From Tunturibacter empetritectus (GTDB taxonomy: Bacteria; Acidobacteriota; Terriglobia; Terriglobales; Acidobacteriaceae): a DNA stretch of 64,000 bases. The notes under the pieces were generated by a model. It had not been told where the DNA came from, searched no databases, and saw nothing but the letters and a program-made list of their open reading frames with translations. Made by a program: the position numbers and the translations under genes. Of this stretch, positions 34,707-46,334 are shown piece by piece. Positions within the stretch are counted from its first letter, which is position 1. Each line of letters opens with the position of its first letter. The stretch covers positions 2,232,001-2,296,000 of the forward strand of contig NZ_CP132932.1 in NCBI RefSeq assembly GCF_040358985.1, given 5' to 3'.

Positions 34707-35186
34707 CTACGGTAGAGTGTATTCAAAGTCGTAGGAGTGTTTGCCGTCGACGATGTTGATGGACATGGTGCCGGCGAGGCCGATGAGCTGACCGGTGCCT
34801 GAGTCGGGGACCACGGTGACGCTGAGAGTGGGGGTGCCGCGCGTCATAGTGCCGGTGTGCTGGAGGATGAAGGTGCCGGTGTGGCCTTTGAGGGTGCCGG
34901 TAACGATCTCGAGGGCGACATAGCCTCCTGAAGAGCCTTTGGCTCCTGAGCCTGCGGCGAGCATGGTGCCTTTGCTGGTGGCTTCGAGGTCGCCGTGGAA
35001 GTGCTTGTCGATGAGCATGCGGGTGATAGAGGGCGAGCCTGCTGTTTCGTCGGCGGGCTGCGGGGCTATCTTTACGTCGAAGGGGCCGGTGGCGTGTTGG
35101 GTGGCTTCGGCTGCTTTACTCGCCTGGGGATTGGCTCTAGGAGTTACGGTGAGGGCGAGGGTCAGGCACAAGAGAAGGGTCTTCAT
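34707..35186 (-). CDS. Exported DUF3224 domain protein
   Basis: 159 residues from the ATG at 35186. A signal peptide (TLLLCLTLALTVTPRANP) leads to a DUF3224 beta-barrel: ATGPFDVKIAPQP, MLIDKHFHGDLEATSKGTML, ALEIVTGTLKGHTGTFILQH and LSVTVVPDSGTGQLIGLAG. The same residue pattern is found in the barwin/allene-oxide-cyclase-like DUF3224 proteins; no activity is established. A longer frame upstream runs through dispersed repeat sequence and was not used. Confidence 0.88.
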   Translation of the reverse strand: MKTLLLCLTLALTVTPRANPQASKAAEATQHATGPFDVKIAPQPADETAGSPSITRMLIDKHFHGDLEATSKGTMLAAGSGAKGSSGGYVALEIVTGTLKGHTGTFILQHTGTMTRGTPTLSVTVVPDSGTGQLIGLAGTMSINIVDGKHSYDFEYTLP

Positions 35187-35269
35187 GTTGCGGCCATCAT
35201 CGGCTATTGGTGTGAGTGAGTCAATGAGGTGTGGGGTGGCTTTGCGGCTGAAAGGTTCGCACGGTTGTG

Positions 35270-35393
35270 GCGCGCTGAGTGCTTCGGGATACTTCGCTGC
35301 GCTCAGAATGACAGCAAAAACGGGCAACAACAAGTGCAAAGACAAATGCGGGGATTCTTCACTTCGTTCAGAATGACGGAGCGTCGCGTGGAA
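35270..35393. repeat. Short dispersed repeat (TTCG...CAGAATGAC) pair
   Basis: Two related segments, GGGATACTTCGCTGCGCTCAG-AATGACAG (35287-35314) and GGGATTCTTCACTTCGTTCAG-AATGAC (about 35351-35377), lie in the gap between DUF3224 and mfd. They look like an intergenic repeat and not coding sequence. Confidence 0.5.
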
Positions 35394-35414
35394 TGACGAG
35401 TTGTGTTCAGGTCT

Positions 35415-38400
35415 TTAGGTGAGATGAGGGGTGTCGAGGGCGTCGAGGAGGGCTCGGGTCTCGGAGAGGACTTCTTCGGATTTTGCGGAGGGGAGGGGCC
35501 AGCGCAGGGTGCCCTGGGGAGTGAATTGGGCTCCGCGTTTGGTGTTGCGGCTTACCAGCTTCATCAGCGTGGCCGGGTCTACGGTTTTGTTGCTGCCGTT
35601 GGTGAAGTGGGAGGGGTCGGCGTTGACGGCAGCGAACTTTACGTGGAGCATTTCGACGAAGGTTTTGATGGGGGCTTTCTTGTTGCCGTTGGGGTTGGGA
35701 AGTTCGACTTGCGTGCGCTTGCGGTCGAGCTGGGAGATGCCGAGTTGCTCGCACTGGAGGCGGATTTCGCCTGCGGCGAGGAGATTCAAGACTGTTTCTG
35801 GTGGTGTGCCGTAGCGGTCTTGTAGTTCGGCGCGGACGTCGGCGAGGTCGGCTTGCGTTTGTGCGCCGGCGATGCGCTTGTACATGCGGAGGCGCTGGTT
35901 CTCTTCGGGGATGTAGTCGGAGTCGATGCGGACAGAGATGCCGAGGTTGATGACGGTGTTGGCGTGGGCGGGTTTTTCTTCTTCGCCCTTCATCTTGCGG
36001 ACGGCTTCCTCGAGCATGGTGGTGTACATCTCGAAGCCGATGGCTTCGATGTGGCCTGACTGTTCGCCGCCGAGCATGTTGCCTGCGCCGCGGAGTTCGA
36101 GGTCGAGGGCGGCTATTTTGAAGCCTGCGCCCAGGTCGGAGAATTCTTTTAACGCGGCGAGGCGGCGGCGGGCTACTTCGGTGAGTTCGGTTTCGGGTGG
36201 GATGAGGAGATAGCTGTAGGCGCGGCGGTTGCTTCGGCCAACGCGGCCGCGGAGTTGATAGAGCTCGCTGAGTCCGTGGCGGTCGGCGCGGTTGATGATG
36301 ATGGTGTTGGCGAGGGGGATGTCGAGGCCGTTTTCGATGATGCTGGTGGCGACGAGGACGTCGTACTCGTGGTTCATGAAGGCGAGCATGACGCGCTCGA
36401 GCTCGGCTTCGGGAAGCTGGCCGTGGCCGATGACGATGCGGGCTTGCGGGACCAGTTCGCGGATCTTGGATGCTAGTTCGTAGATGGTTTCTACGCGGTT
36501 GTGGACGAAGTAGACCTGGCCGCCGCGCTCGAGCTCCATCTCGACTGCGGTACGGATGAGTTTTTCGTCGAACTTGGCGACGATGGTCTGGATGGCCATG
36601 CGGTCTTTGGGTGGGGTCTCGATGACGGACATATCACGTAACCCAATCAGTGACATATGCAGGGTGCGCGGGATGGGCGTGGCGGACATGGAGAGCACGT
36701 CGATCGCGGCGCGCATCTGCTTGAGGCGCTCTTTGTGGCGGACTCCGAAGCGTTGCTCTTCATCGACGACGAGGAGGCCGAGGTCCTGGAACTTCAGGTC
36801 TTTGGAGAGGATGGCGTGGGTGCCGATGAGGATGTCGATCTTGCCGGTTTCGGCTTTTTCGAGGATGATCTTTTTTTCTTTGGCGGTACGGAAGCGGGAG
36901 ATCATCTCGATGTTGACGGGGAAGTTGGCGAAGCGTTTTTTGAAGGACTCGAAGTGCTGGAAGCTGAGCACGGTTGTGGGCGTGAGGACTGCTACTTGTT
37001 TGGAGTCCTGCACGGCTTTGAAGGCGGCTCGCATGGCGACTTCAGTTTTGCCGTAGCCGACGTCGCCGCAGAGGAGTCGGTCCATGGGGCGAGTTGACTC
37101 CATGTCGGCCTTGATGTCGGCGATGGCGGTGAGCTGATCGTCGGTTTCGTTGAAGTCGAAGGCATCTTCGAACTCGTGCTGCATGTTGGTGTCGGGGGAG
37201 AAGGGTGTGCCGACGGCGGCCTGACGCTGCGCATAGAGCTTGAGTAGCTCGGCGGTCATGTCGGCCATCGCCTTTTTTACGCGGGCTTTGGTCTTCTGCC
37301 AGGCTTGTGTGCCTAGTTTGTTTAATTCGGGCGGCGGGCCGGTTTCGCTGGAGCGGTACTTCTGGATGAGGTCGAGGCGCGTGAGGGGGACGTAGAGTTT
37401 TGCTTCGTCTGCGAACTCGAGGATCATGAGTTCGAGTGGAGGCTGGTCGTTCTCTTCAATGACGCGGAGGCCACAGTATTGGGCGATGCCGTGCTCGACG
37501 TGGACTACGTAGTCTCCTACGGCTAGGTCGCGGAAGTCGGAGATGAAGGCGGCGGCTTTGGATTTGCCGCGGCGGACCGGGCGGGCGGTTACGTCGGCGT
37601 CGTCGGTGAGGTCTTGCGCGCCGAAGATGACGATCTGGCCATGGGCGGTGCCTTTGTCGAGGGCTCGTTCACGAAGTTCAAGGATCTGGACGCCTGCGGC
37701 GATGGGGGTTTTGACGATGACGGGCGTGCGGAGGTCGATGGTGTTGCCGCCGAGGTAGCTGGACTCGGTGTAGACGGTGGAGGAGCCCGGGCTCTCGTTG
37801 CGGGAGCCGAGGCGGTAGGGGAGTTGGTACTCCTGCAGGAGGCCGGCGAGGCGCTCGACTTCGCCTTGATTCGGGGCGGTGAGGAGGATGCGGGCTTCCT
37901 GTTTGATGAGGGAGTTGATGGCGTCGATCATGGCTGGAATGGAGCCGTGAAAGCGCATGGTGGGACGGGTGGCGAAGTCGACTTCGGAGAGGTCGCTGCG
38001 GTCGGCGTCGAGGATGTCGACTGCGCCGAGTTGGTCAAGCTCGATGCCGGAGAACTTGTGGAGGCGGTCGTCGAGATCCCAGGGGGAGAGGTAGATGTCT
38101 TCGGGGCGGACGAGGTTGCCGATGCCGGAGCGCTCGTGGCGCTGCTCGATCTTGTTCCACCAGCGCTCGCCTTGATTTTTGATCATGGCCGGCTCTTCAA
38201 GGAAGACGCGCGGGGCGTTGGGGCTGGAGGCGCTGAGGAGGTCGAGGAGGGTGAGGTTGGCTCCAGCTACGGGGGCGAAGAACTCCCAGCCGGGGAAGAT
38301 GGTGGCTTCTGCGGTGTATGAGTTTGTGGATCCCACCCTTTGCGATGAAGCCGCAGAGGATAGACCCGGGGTTTGGAGGTGAGTCTGGAGTTCGGCTGGG

Positions 38401-39206
38401 ATCTCGCCGCCTTCGAGGGATGCGCCTGCTTTGCCGGCGCGGGTGAGGCGGGCGTTGATGGCGGTGAGGAGCTTGTCGGTGACTGGGGTTTCGGTGAGTG
38501 GGAGGAGAAGTGCGCTGTCGAGGGTGGAGGCGGAGCGCTGGGTGTCGGGGTCGAAGCGGCGGATGGATTCGATCTCGTCGCCGAAGAAGTCGACGCGGAC
38601 GGGGCGGTCCATCTCTGGGGAGTAGATGTCGAGGATGCCGCCGCGGAGGGTGACCTGGCCGGGCATCTCGACGACGTCTACTTTGGTGTAGCCGACGGAG
38701 AGGAGGTGCTCGACGAGCATGTCGGGCATGTACTCTTCGCCGACTTTGAGATGGAGGGTGAGGGCGCGGTAGTAGTCGCGGGGGAAGAGACGCATGCAGG
38801 CGGCTTCTACTGGCGCGATGACTAGTTTGGCCTGGCCGGTTGCGATCTTCCAGAGGGTGGCGGCGCGGGTCTCTTGAATTTCGGGGTGGGGGGAGAGGTT
38901 TTCGAAGGGGAGGACGTCATGTGCGGGAAGACGGAGGACGGATTCGGGCGCGAGGGCACCGGTTAGTTCGCAGGCGCTGATGACGGCGGCCTGGAGGGCT
39001 TCGGCGGCCTTGTTGTCGGCGACGATGATGACGCAGGGGGCCTGAGCGGCGCGGACGAAGAAGGGCAGGTAGAGAGCGCGGGCGGTGAAGGTGAGTCCGG
39101 AGACACGTCTGCGCCCCGTGCCTCCGCTGAGGTGGCGGCGTACACGCTCAAAAGCTTCAGAGTGCTCCAGGTCTGCGAGGAGCTCGCGGACGAAGGGTAG
39201 GACCAT
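35415..39206 (-). CDS. mfd: Transcription-repair coupling factor
   Basis: 1263 residues, about 115 longer than E. coli Mfd. It displaces stalled RNA polymerase and recruits UvrA. In order: an N-terminal UvrB-like region, the RNA polymerase-interacting domain (DYVVHVEHGIAQYCGL, about 590), the RecG-type translocase with Walker A LLCGDVGYGKTEVAMRAA, DEEQRFG box, SATPIPRTLHMS, and the C-terminal domain. Some extra length lies in the N-terminal half. No Shine-Dalgarno precedes the ATG; GATAAACTC lies about 10 bases upstream, so a very short leader is possible. Confidence 0.96.
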   Translation of the reverse strand: MVLPFVRELLADLEHSEAFERVRRHLSGGTGRRRVSGLTFTARALYLPFFVRAAQAPCVIIVADNKAAEALQAAVISACELTGALAPESVLRLPAHDVLPFENLSPHPEIQETRAATLWKIATGQAKLVIAPVEAACMRLFPRDYYRALTLHLKVGEEYMPDMLVEHLLSVGYTKVDVVEMPGQVTLRGGILDIYSPEMDRPVRVDFFGDEIESIRRFDPDTQRSASTLDSALLLPLTETPVTDKLLTAINARLTRAGKAGASLEGGEIPAELQTHLQTPGLSSAASSQRVGSTNSYTAEATIFPGWEFFAPVAGANLTLLDLLSASSPNAPRVFLEEPAMIKNQGERWWNKIEQRHERSGIGNLVRPEDIYLSPWDLDDRLHKFSGIELDQLGAVDILDADRSDLSEVDFATRPTMRFHGSIPAMIDAINSLIKQEARILLTAPNQGEVERLAGLLQEYQLPYRLGSRNESPGSSTVYTESSYLGGNTIDLRTPVIVKTPIAAGVQILELRERALDKGTAHGQIVIFGAQDLTDDADVTARPVRRGKSKAAAFISDFRDLAVGDYVVHVEHGIAQYCGLRVIEENDQPPLELMILEFADEAKLYVPLTRLDLIQKYRSSETGPPPELNKLGTQAWQKTKARVKKAMADMTAELLKLYAQRQAAVGTPFSPDTNMQHEFEDAFDFNETDDQLTAIADIKADMESTRPMDRLLCGDVGYGKTEVAMRAAFKAVQDSKQVAVLTPTTVLSFQHFESFKKRFANFPVNIEMISRFRTAKEKKIILEKAETGKIDILIGTHAILSKDLKFQDLGLLVVDEEQRFGVRHKERLKQMRAAIDVLSMSATPIPRTLHMSLIGLRDMSVIETPPKDRMAIQTIVAKFDEKLIRTAVEMELERGGQVYFVHNRVETIYELASKIRELVPQARIVIGHGQLPEAELERVMLAFMNHEYDVLVATSIIENGLDIPLANTIIINRADRHGLSELYQLRGRVGRSNRRAYSYLLIPPETELTEVARRRLAALKEFSDLGAGFKIAALDLELRGAGNMLGGEQSGHIEAIGFEMYTTMLEEAVRKMKGEEEKPAHANTVINLGISVRIDSDYIPEENQRLRMYKRIAGAQTQADLADVRAELQDRYGTPPETVLNLLAAGEIRLQCEQLGISQLDRKRTQVELPNPNGNKKAPIKTFVEMLHVKFAAVNADPSHFTNGSNKTVDPATLMKLVSRNTKRGAQFTPQGTLRWPLPSAKSEEVLSETRALLDALDTPHLT

Positions 39207-39373
39207 GCTGGATTGAGTTTATCAAGTGGAGTTATCAGGCGGAGTCTGCACGGGTTTACTCCGCCGAGTGATTTGGAGTAGTATCTGGCACCCGCAGGGA
39301 AATAGAGCCTGCGCTGCTGCCCGATTTCGACAAGTTTTTCGGCTTCGGACAGAGATACTGCCGGAGGATGGAC

Positions 39374-40366
39374 ATGAATACTTTGAGGAAGCGGTATCTT
39401 TTTGCGCTTTTAGCGGTGGTGCTTCCACTGATTGCGGGATGCACCCGTCACAGCAAGAGTGAGCAGTACTATCTGATCGCTACAAATACAGCGGTTCCTT
39501 ATTGGAAGGCGGCCGCAACGGGATTTGCAGCCGCGGGCGCGCAGTATGGCGTTTCAGTCGATACGCGCGGGCCGGCGGGGTTGAACGCGCAGGCCGAGGT
39601 GGAGGAGTTCAAGGCGATGGTAGCGAGGAAGCCTGCGGGCATTCTGGTGTCGGTAGCGAACTCGCAGTTGATGGCGCCGGAGATTGATGCGGCGATTGCG
39701 GCGGGTATTCCGGTGATTACGATTGACTCGGATTCGCCTGAGAGCAAGCGGTTGTACTTTATCGGGACGAATAATCTGGAGGCTGGACGGCTGGGCGGAC
39801 GACGCGTTGCCGCGGTGCTGAATGGCAAGGGGAATGTCGTGTTCTTTACCAATCCCGGGCAGCCGAATCTGGATGAGCGGTTGAAGGGCTATATGGATAT
39901 CTTCGCGGGATATCCGGGAATCAAGGTTGTGGAGACGTTCGATATCAAGGCGGATCCGGGTACGGCGCTGGATAAGGCGGGAGAGTACCTTGAGCGGAAG
40001 GCGCCAGCGAGGGTCGATGCTTTCATTTGTCTGGATTCGCGGTCGGGTGCGAATGTGGCGGAGGCTTTCAAGCGGCGGAATGCTACGGACCGCCTGCTGA
40101 TTGCGATGGATGTGGACTCGGACACGCTGAAGCTGGTGGGCGATGGGACGATTGATTCGACGATCTCGCAGAAGCCGTACACGATGGCGTTTCTGGGATT
40201 GAAGGCGCTGGACGATATCCATCACTATCCAGTGAAGCCGCTGGACGGCGACTTTGGGCTGGATCCTTACTCTCCGTTTCCGGCTTTCGTGAATACGGGG
40301 GTTGCCCTGGTGGATAAGACGAATCTGAGCGCGGTGATGAAGAAGCAGAGGGAGGCGAATCAGTAG
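39374..40366 (+). CDS. Sugar ABC transporter substrate-binding lipoprotein, copy A
   Basis: 330 residues. Lipobox LIAGC with Cys at about 23. A type 1 periplasmic-binding fold of the ribose/xylose group: YYLIATNTAVPYWKAAATGF, PAGILVSVANSQLMAPEID, then TIDSDSP, IGTNNLEAGRLGG and QKPYTMAFLGLKAL. ATG at 39374 chosen because GGAGG lies 6 bases upstream; ATG at 39368 overlaps that site. No permease or ATPase gene is near. A close paralogue follows with an interval of 146 bases, and its upstream leader is also duplicated. Confidence 0.9.
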   Translation: MNTLRKRYLFALLAVVLPLIAGCTRHSKSEQYYLIATNTAVPYWKAAATGFAAAGAQYGVSVDTRGPAGLNAQAEVEEFKAMVARKPAGILVSVANSQLMAPEIDAAIAAGIPVITIDSDSPESKRLYFIGTNNLEAGRLGGRRVAAVLNGKGNVVFFTNPGQPNLDERLKGYMDIFAGYPGIKVVETFDIKADPGTALDKAGEYLERKAPARVDAFICLDSRSGANVAEAFKRRNATDRLLIAMDVDSDTLKLVGDGTIDSTISQKPYTMAFLGLKALDDIHHYPVKPLDGDFGLDPYSPFPAFVNTGVALVDKTNLSAVMKKQREANQ

Positions 40367-40512
40367 GTCTGGCCGCTCTGCGGATGGAACAGTTGTTCAA
40401 GATTTTGAGTAGTGTCGGGCTCCTCTCCCCAAGAACTTGTCAGGAAGTGACCTGTACCGGTACCGATTTCGATGATCTTCGGTTCGGACAGAAGTTTTGC
40501 CAGAGGATGACG

Positions 40513-41505
40513 ATGAACTCTTTTATGAGGCGATCTCTTTTCCTGCTTTTGGCTATGTTTCTTCCAGTGCTGGCGGGATGCACCCGACACAGCAAAGACG
40601 AGCACTATTACCTGATTGCTACCAACATCAACCTGCCCTACTGGAAGGCGGCTAATGCAGGGTTCCAGAAGGCGGCGGCTGAGTATGGGGTGTCGTCGGA
40701 GATGCGCGGGACCACTACGTTCGATCCGCAGGGCGAGGTGACGGAGTTTCGCACGGTGGTGGCGCGCAAGCCTGCGGGGATCCTGGTGTCGGTGGCGAAT
40801 GCGCAGTTGATGACGCCGGAGATTAATGCTGCGCTGGCAGCGGGGATTCCGGTGATTACGATGGACTCCGATGCTCCGGCGAGCGGGCGGCCGTATTTTA
40901 TTGGGACGAATAATCTGCAGGCGGGGCGACTGGGTGGACAGCGGGTTGCGGCTAAGCTGAATGGCAAGGGGAATGTGGCGTTCTTTTCGATTCCGGGACA
41001 GCCGAACATCGATGAGCGGTTGAAGGGGTATAAAGACGCGCTGTCGCACTATCCGGGGATCAAGGTGGTTGATGTGTTCGATATGAAGGGCGACTCGGGT
41101 CTGGCGATGGATCAGACGCGGGATTATCTGTCGCGAACGGGTGCGAACAGGATTGATGCGATTGTTTGCGTGGAGGCGGCTTCAGGCAGGGATGTGGCGG
41201 AGGCGTTTCGACGGGCGAATGTGAAGGATCGTGTGCTGGTCGCGATGGATACGGATCAGACAGTGCTGCAAGGGGTAAAGGATGGGACGATCGATTCGAC
41301 CATCTCGCAGAAGCCTTTTACGATGGCGATGGTGGGGCTGAAGGCGCTGGACGATATTCATCACTATCCGCTGAAGCCGTTGGCGCAGGACTACTCGCTG
41401 GATTCGTTTTCGCCGGTTGCTATGTTTATCGATACCGGGGTTGCGCTGATCGACAAGAATAATGTGGATGCGATGCTGAACATCGGTGAGGATAAGGCGC
41501 CGTAG
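40513..41505 (+). CDS. Sugar ABC transporter substrate-binding lipoprotein, copy B
   Basis: 330 residues. Lipobox LAGC. It is collinear with the upstream copy, sharing GCTRHSK, PYWKAA, KPAGILVSVAN, FIGTNNLQAGRLGG, LNGKGNV and the C-terminal half closely, so a tandem duplication. The DNA 50 bases upstream is also alike in both (39322-39373 and 40464-40512), so regulation may be shared. Differences cluster in the cleft-lining segments, which may give a different sugar. As an orphan pair they may serve a remote transporter or act as sensors. Confidence 0.9.
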   Translation: MNSFMRRSLFLLLAMFLPVLAGCTRHSKDEHYYLIATNINLPYWKAANAGFQKAAAEYGVSSEMRGTTTFDPQGEVTEFRTVVARKPAGILVSVANAQLMTPEINAALAAGIPVITMDSDAPASGRPYFIGTNNLQAGRLGGQRVAAKLNGKGNVAFFSIPGQPNIDERLKGYKDALSHYPGIKVVDVFDMKGDSGLAMDQTRDYLSRTGANRIDAIVCVEAASGRDVAEAFRRANVKDRVLVAMDTDQTVLQGVKDGTIDSTISQKPFTMAMVGLKALDDIHHYPLKPLAQDYSLDSFSPVAMFIDTGVALIDKNNVDAMLNIGEDKAP

Positions 41506-41545
41506 CCAGTTGAAACGAGAGGGTTGGCGGTTTGAGCAGCAGCAG

Positions 41546-41598
41546 ATCCTTCGACTTGTCCTTCCGCGATGAAACTGCGAGAGGCGTAGTCGAAGGAT
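41546..41598. repeat. Imperfect inverted repeat ATCCTTCGACT
   Basis: ATCCTTCGACT (41546-41556) and AGTCGAAGGAT (41588-41598), an 11-bp perfect pair with a 31-base interval, in the convergent gap between the binding-protein pair and the MDR gene. It resembles dispersed intergenic palindromes. It may also end transcription. Confidence 0.65.
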
Positions 41599-41654
41599 GA
41601 CAGTTAATCTTTATAAGAATCACTTGCAGACGATGGATGCTACGAAAGCAGACC

Positions 41655-41710
41655 CCAGGGGCTAAAGCCCTCGTCTTTGGCGGGTTTGATTGCCAAGGCT
41701 AAAGCCTTGG
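41655..41710. repeat. Two GGCTAAAGCC hairpins
   Basis: The first hairpin has GGGC-TAAA-GCCC (41659-41670). The second is CCAAGGC-TAAA-GCCTTGG (41693-41710), a perfect 7-bp stem. Both share the loop TAAA, and the spacing suggests one repeat unit in two forms. Confidence 0.75.
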
Positions 41711-41773
41711 CCTACCCAGAAGCAAAAGCTATTCTTACCGATCTTCCCAAATAACAACTTAATCAGAGGTTCC

Positions 41774-42781
41774 TTAGAGCGTTACTACGATCTTTCCTAT
41801 CTGCGCGTTTGATTCCATGTAGCGATGGGCTTCGACGATCTGGGCGAAGGGGAAGGTTCTGTCGATGCGGGGCTTGAATTTGCCGGCGACTATGTTGTCG
41901 AAGACGTACTTCTTCGCATCCTGAGATTTGATGGGGTCGGCGAGGATGTCGCGCAGGGTATAGCCCTGGATGATGAGACGCTTGGAGAGTGCGGTAAAGA
42001 GCGGGTAGGGGGTTGGCTCCATCGCCAGCGCGCCGTACTCGAAGATGGTGCCAAGAACAGCGGTGGCGTGGGCGAGGGCTTCGATGCCTTTGCCCCCGAT
42101 GGGGTCGAAGACGAGGCGCGCGCCCTGGTTGGCAGTGATCTGGTTGACGCGGGCGACGAGGTCTTCTTCTTCGGTAACGATGACGTGATCGGCGCCGAGT
42201 GCTAAGAGCTCGGCTTTTTTGGCGGTGGTGCGCGTGGTGGCGATGCTGATGGCGCCTTCGGCTTTTGTGATCTCGATGGCGGCGATGCCTACACTGCTGC
42301 TGGCGGCGGTGATGATGACGTAGTCGCCCTTAGTGAGATGGCCGTAGTAGATGAGTGCGCCGTAGGCGGTGATGTACTGCATCCAGATGCTGGTGCCTTC
42401 TTCGAAGGAGAGCTTGGCGGGGTACTCGGCGACGGCGTGGATGGGGACGATGGCGACTTCGCCGTAGACGCCGTATTGATTGAGCGAGAAGGCTGGGGTG
42501 GTGCTTGCGGTCTTGCCGATCCAACTGGTGTCCACGCCATGGCCTACGGCTTCGACGATGCCGGAGGCCTCGTAGCCGTTGGTGGAGGGGAGAACGGGCG
42601 ATTCGAGGTAGCGGTTGTGGAGGAACATGCTCTCGGCGCGGTTGAGGCCGATGGCTTTGACGCGGAGACGGACCTCGCCTTTGCCTGGTTCGGGGAGGGG
42701 GAGTTCATCGAACTGGAGGACTTCGGGGCCGCCGATCTTGTGGAAGCGGACGATCTTTACGGTTTTCGCGGTGTCGGGCAT
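41774..42781 (-). CDS. MDR-family alcohol dehydrogenase / quinone reductase-like protein
   Basis: 335 residues. GroES-like N-terminal half (VKAIGLNRAESMFLHNRYLE, then PSTNGYEASGIVEAVG) and a Rossmann half with AASSSVGIAAIEITKAEGA and FDPIGGKG. The catalytic-zinc Cys is replaced, and the structural-zinc Cys cluster is missing, so it is of the zinc-independent quinone oxidoreductase kind using NADPH. AAGGAG is 7 bases before the ATG. The product annotated by databases is usually zinc-dependent alcohol dehydrogenase family, but no zinc is expected here. Confidence 0.88.
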   Translation of the reverse strand: MPDTAKTVKIVRFHKIGGPEVLQFDELPLPEPGKGEVRLRVKAIGLNRAESMFLHNRYLESPVLPSTNGYEASGIVEAVGHGVDTSWIGKTASTTPAFSLNQYGVYGEVAIVPIHAVAEYPAKLSFEEGTSIWMQYITAYGALIYYGHLTKGDYVIITAASSSVGIAAIEITKAEGAISIATTRTTAKKAELLALGADHVIVTEEEDLVARVNQITANQGARLVFDPIGGKGIEALAHATAVLGTIFEYGALAMEPTPYPLFTALSKRLIIQGYTLRDILADPIKSQDAKKYVFDNIVAGKFKPRIDRTFPFAQIVEAHRYMESNAQIGKIVVTL

Positions 42782-42892
42782 GTTCGGACTCCTTCTTGAT
42801 TATGGATTTGGATGAGTGGAGGAGGAGAACGACTCGCGCGGGGGCTGGAATCGGTTGAGGAATGTTTTGAGGATTTTTTTAGGGAATGACAG

Positions 42893-46187
<3,295 letters not shown>

Positions 46188-46193
46188 GTGCTC

Positions 46194-46293
46194 GTCCTGC
46201 CGGACGGGCCCACTTCGCGTGGGGCGGTCACTTCGTGACTTGTATACCTTTTCTGGGTGGGATGAGCCTCGTTGGTCCTCCCTTTGGTCGGAT
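46194..46293. repeat. REPIN-like element, copy 5 (half)
   Basis: Left half: GTCCTGCCGGACGGGCC, GTCAC-TTC-GTGAC hairpin, TTGTATACC and CGTTGGTCCTCCCTTTGGTCGGA. It lies in the convergent gap between ligA and the GH144-like gene. Confidence 0.85.
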
Positions 46294-46334
46294 GAGGATG
46301 CTCTCGGGCTGGCTGGTCTACTCGCTTCGCGAGA

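Noticed and set aside
41774..42781. Calling the MDR gene a zinc-dependent alcohol dehydrogenase
   Set aside because: The catalytic-zinc Cys and the four-Cys structural zinc site are not seen, so a zinc-independent quinone reductase-like enzyme fits better.
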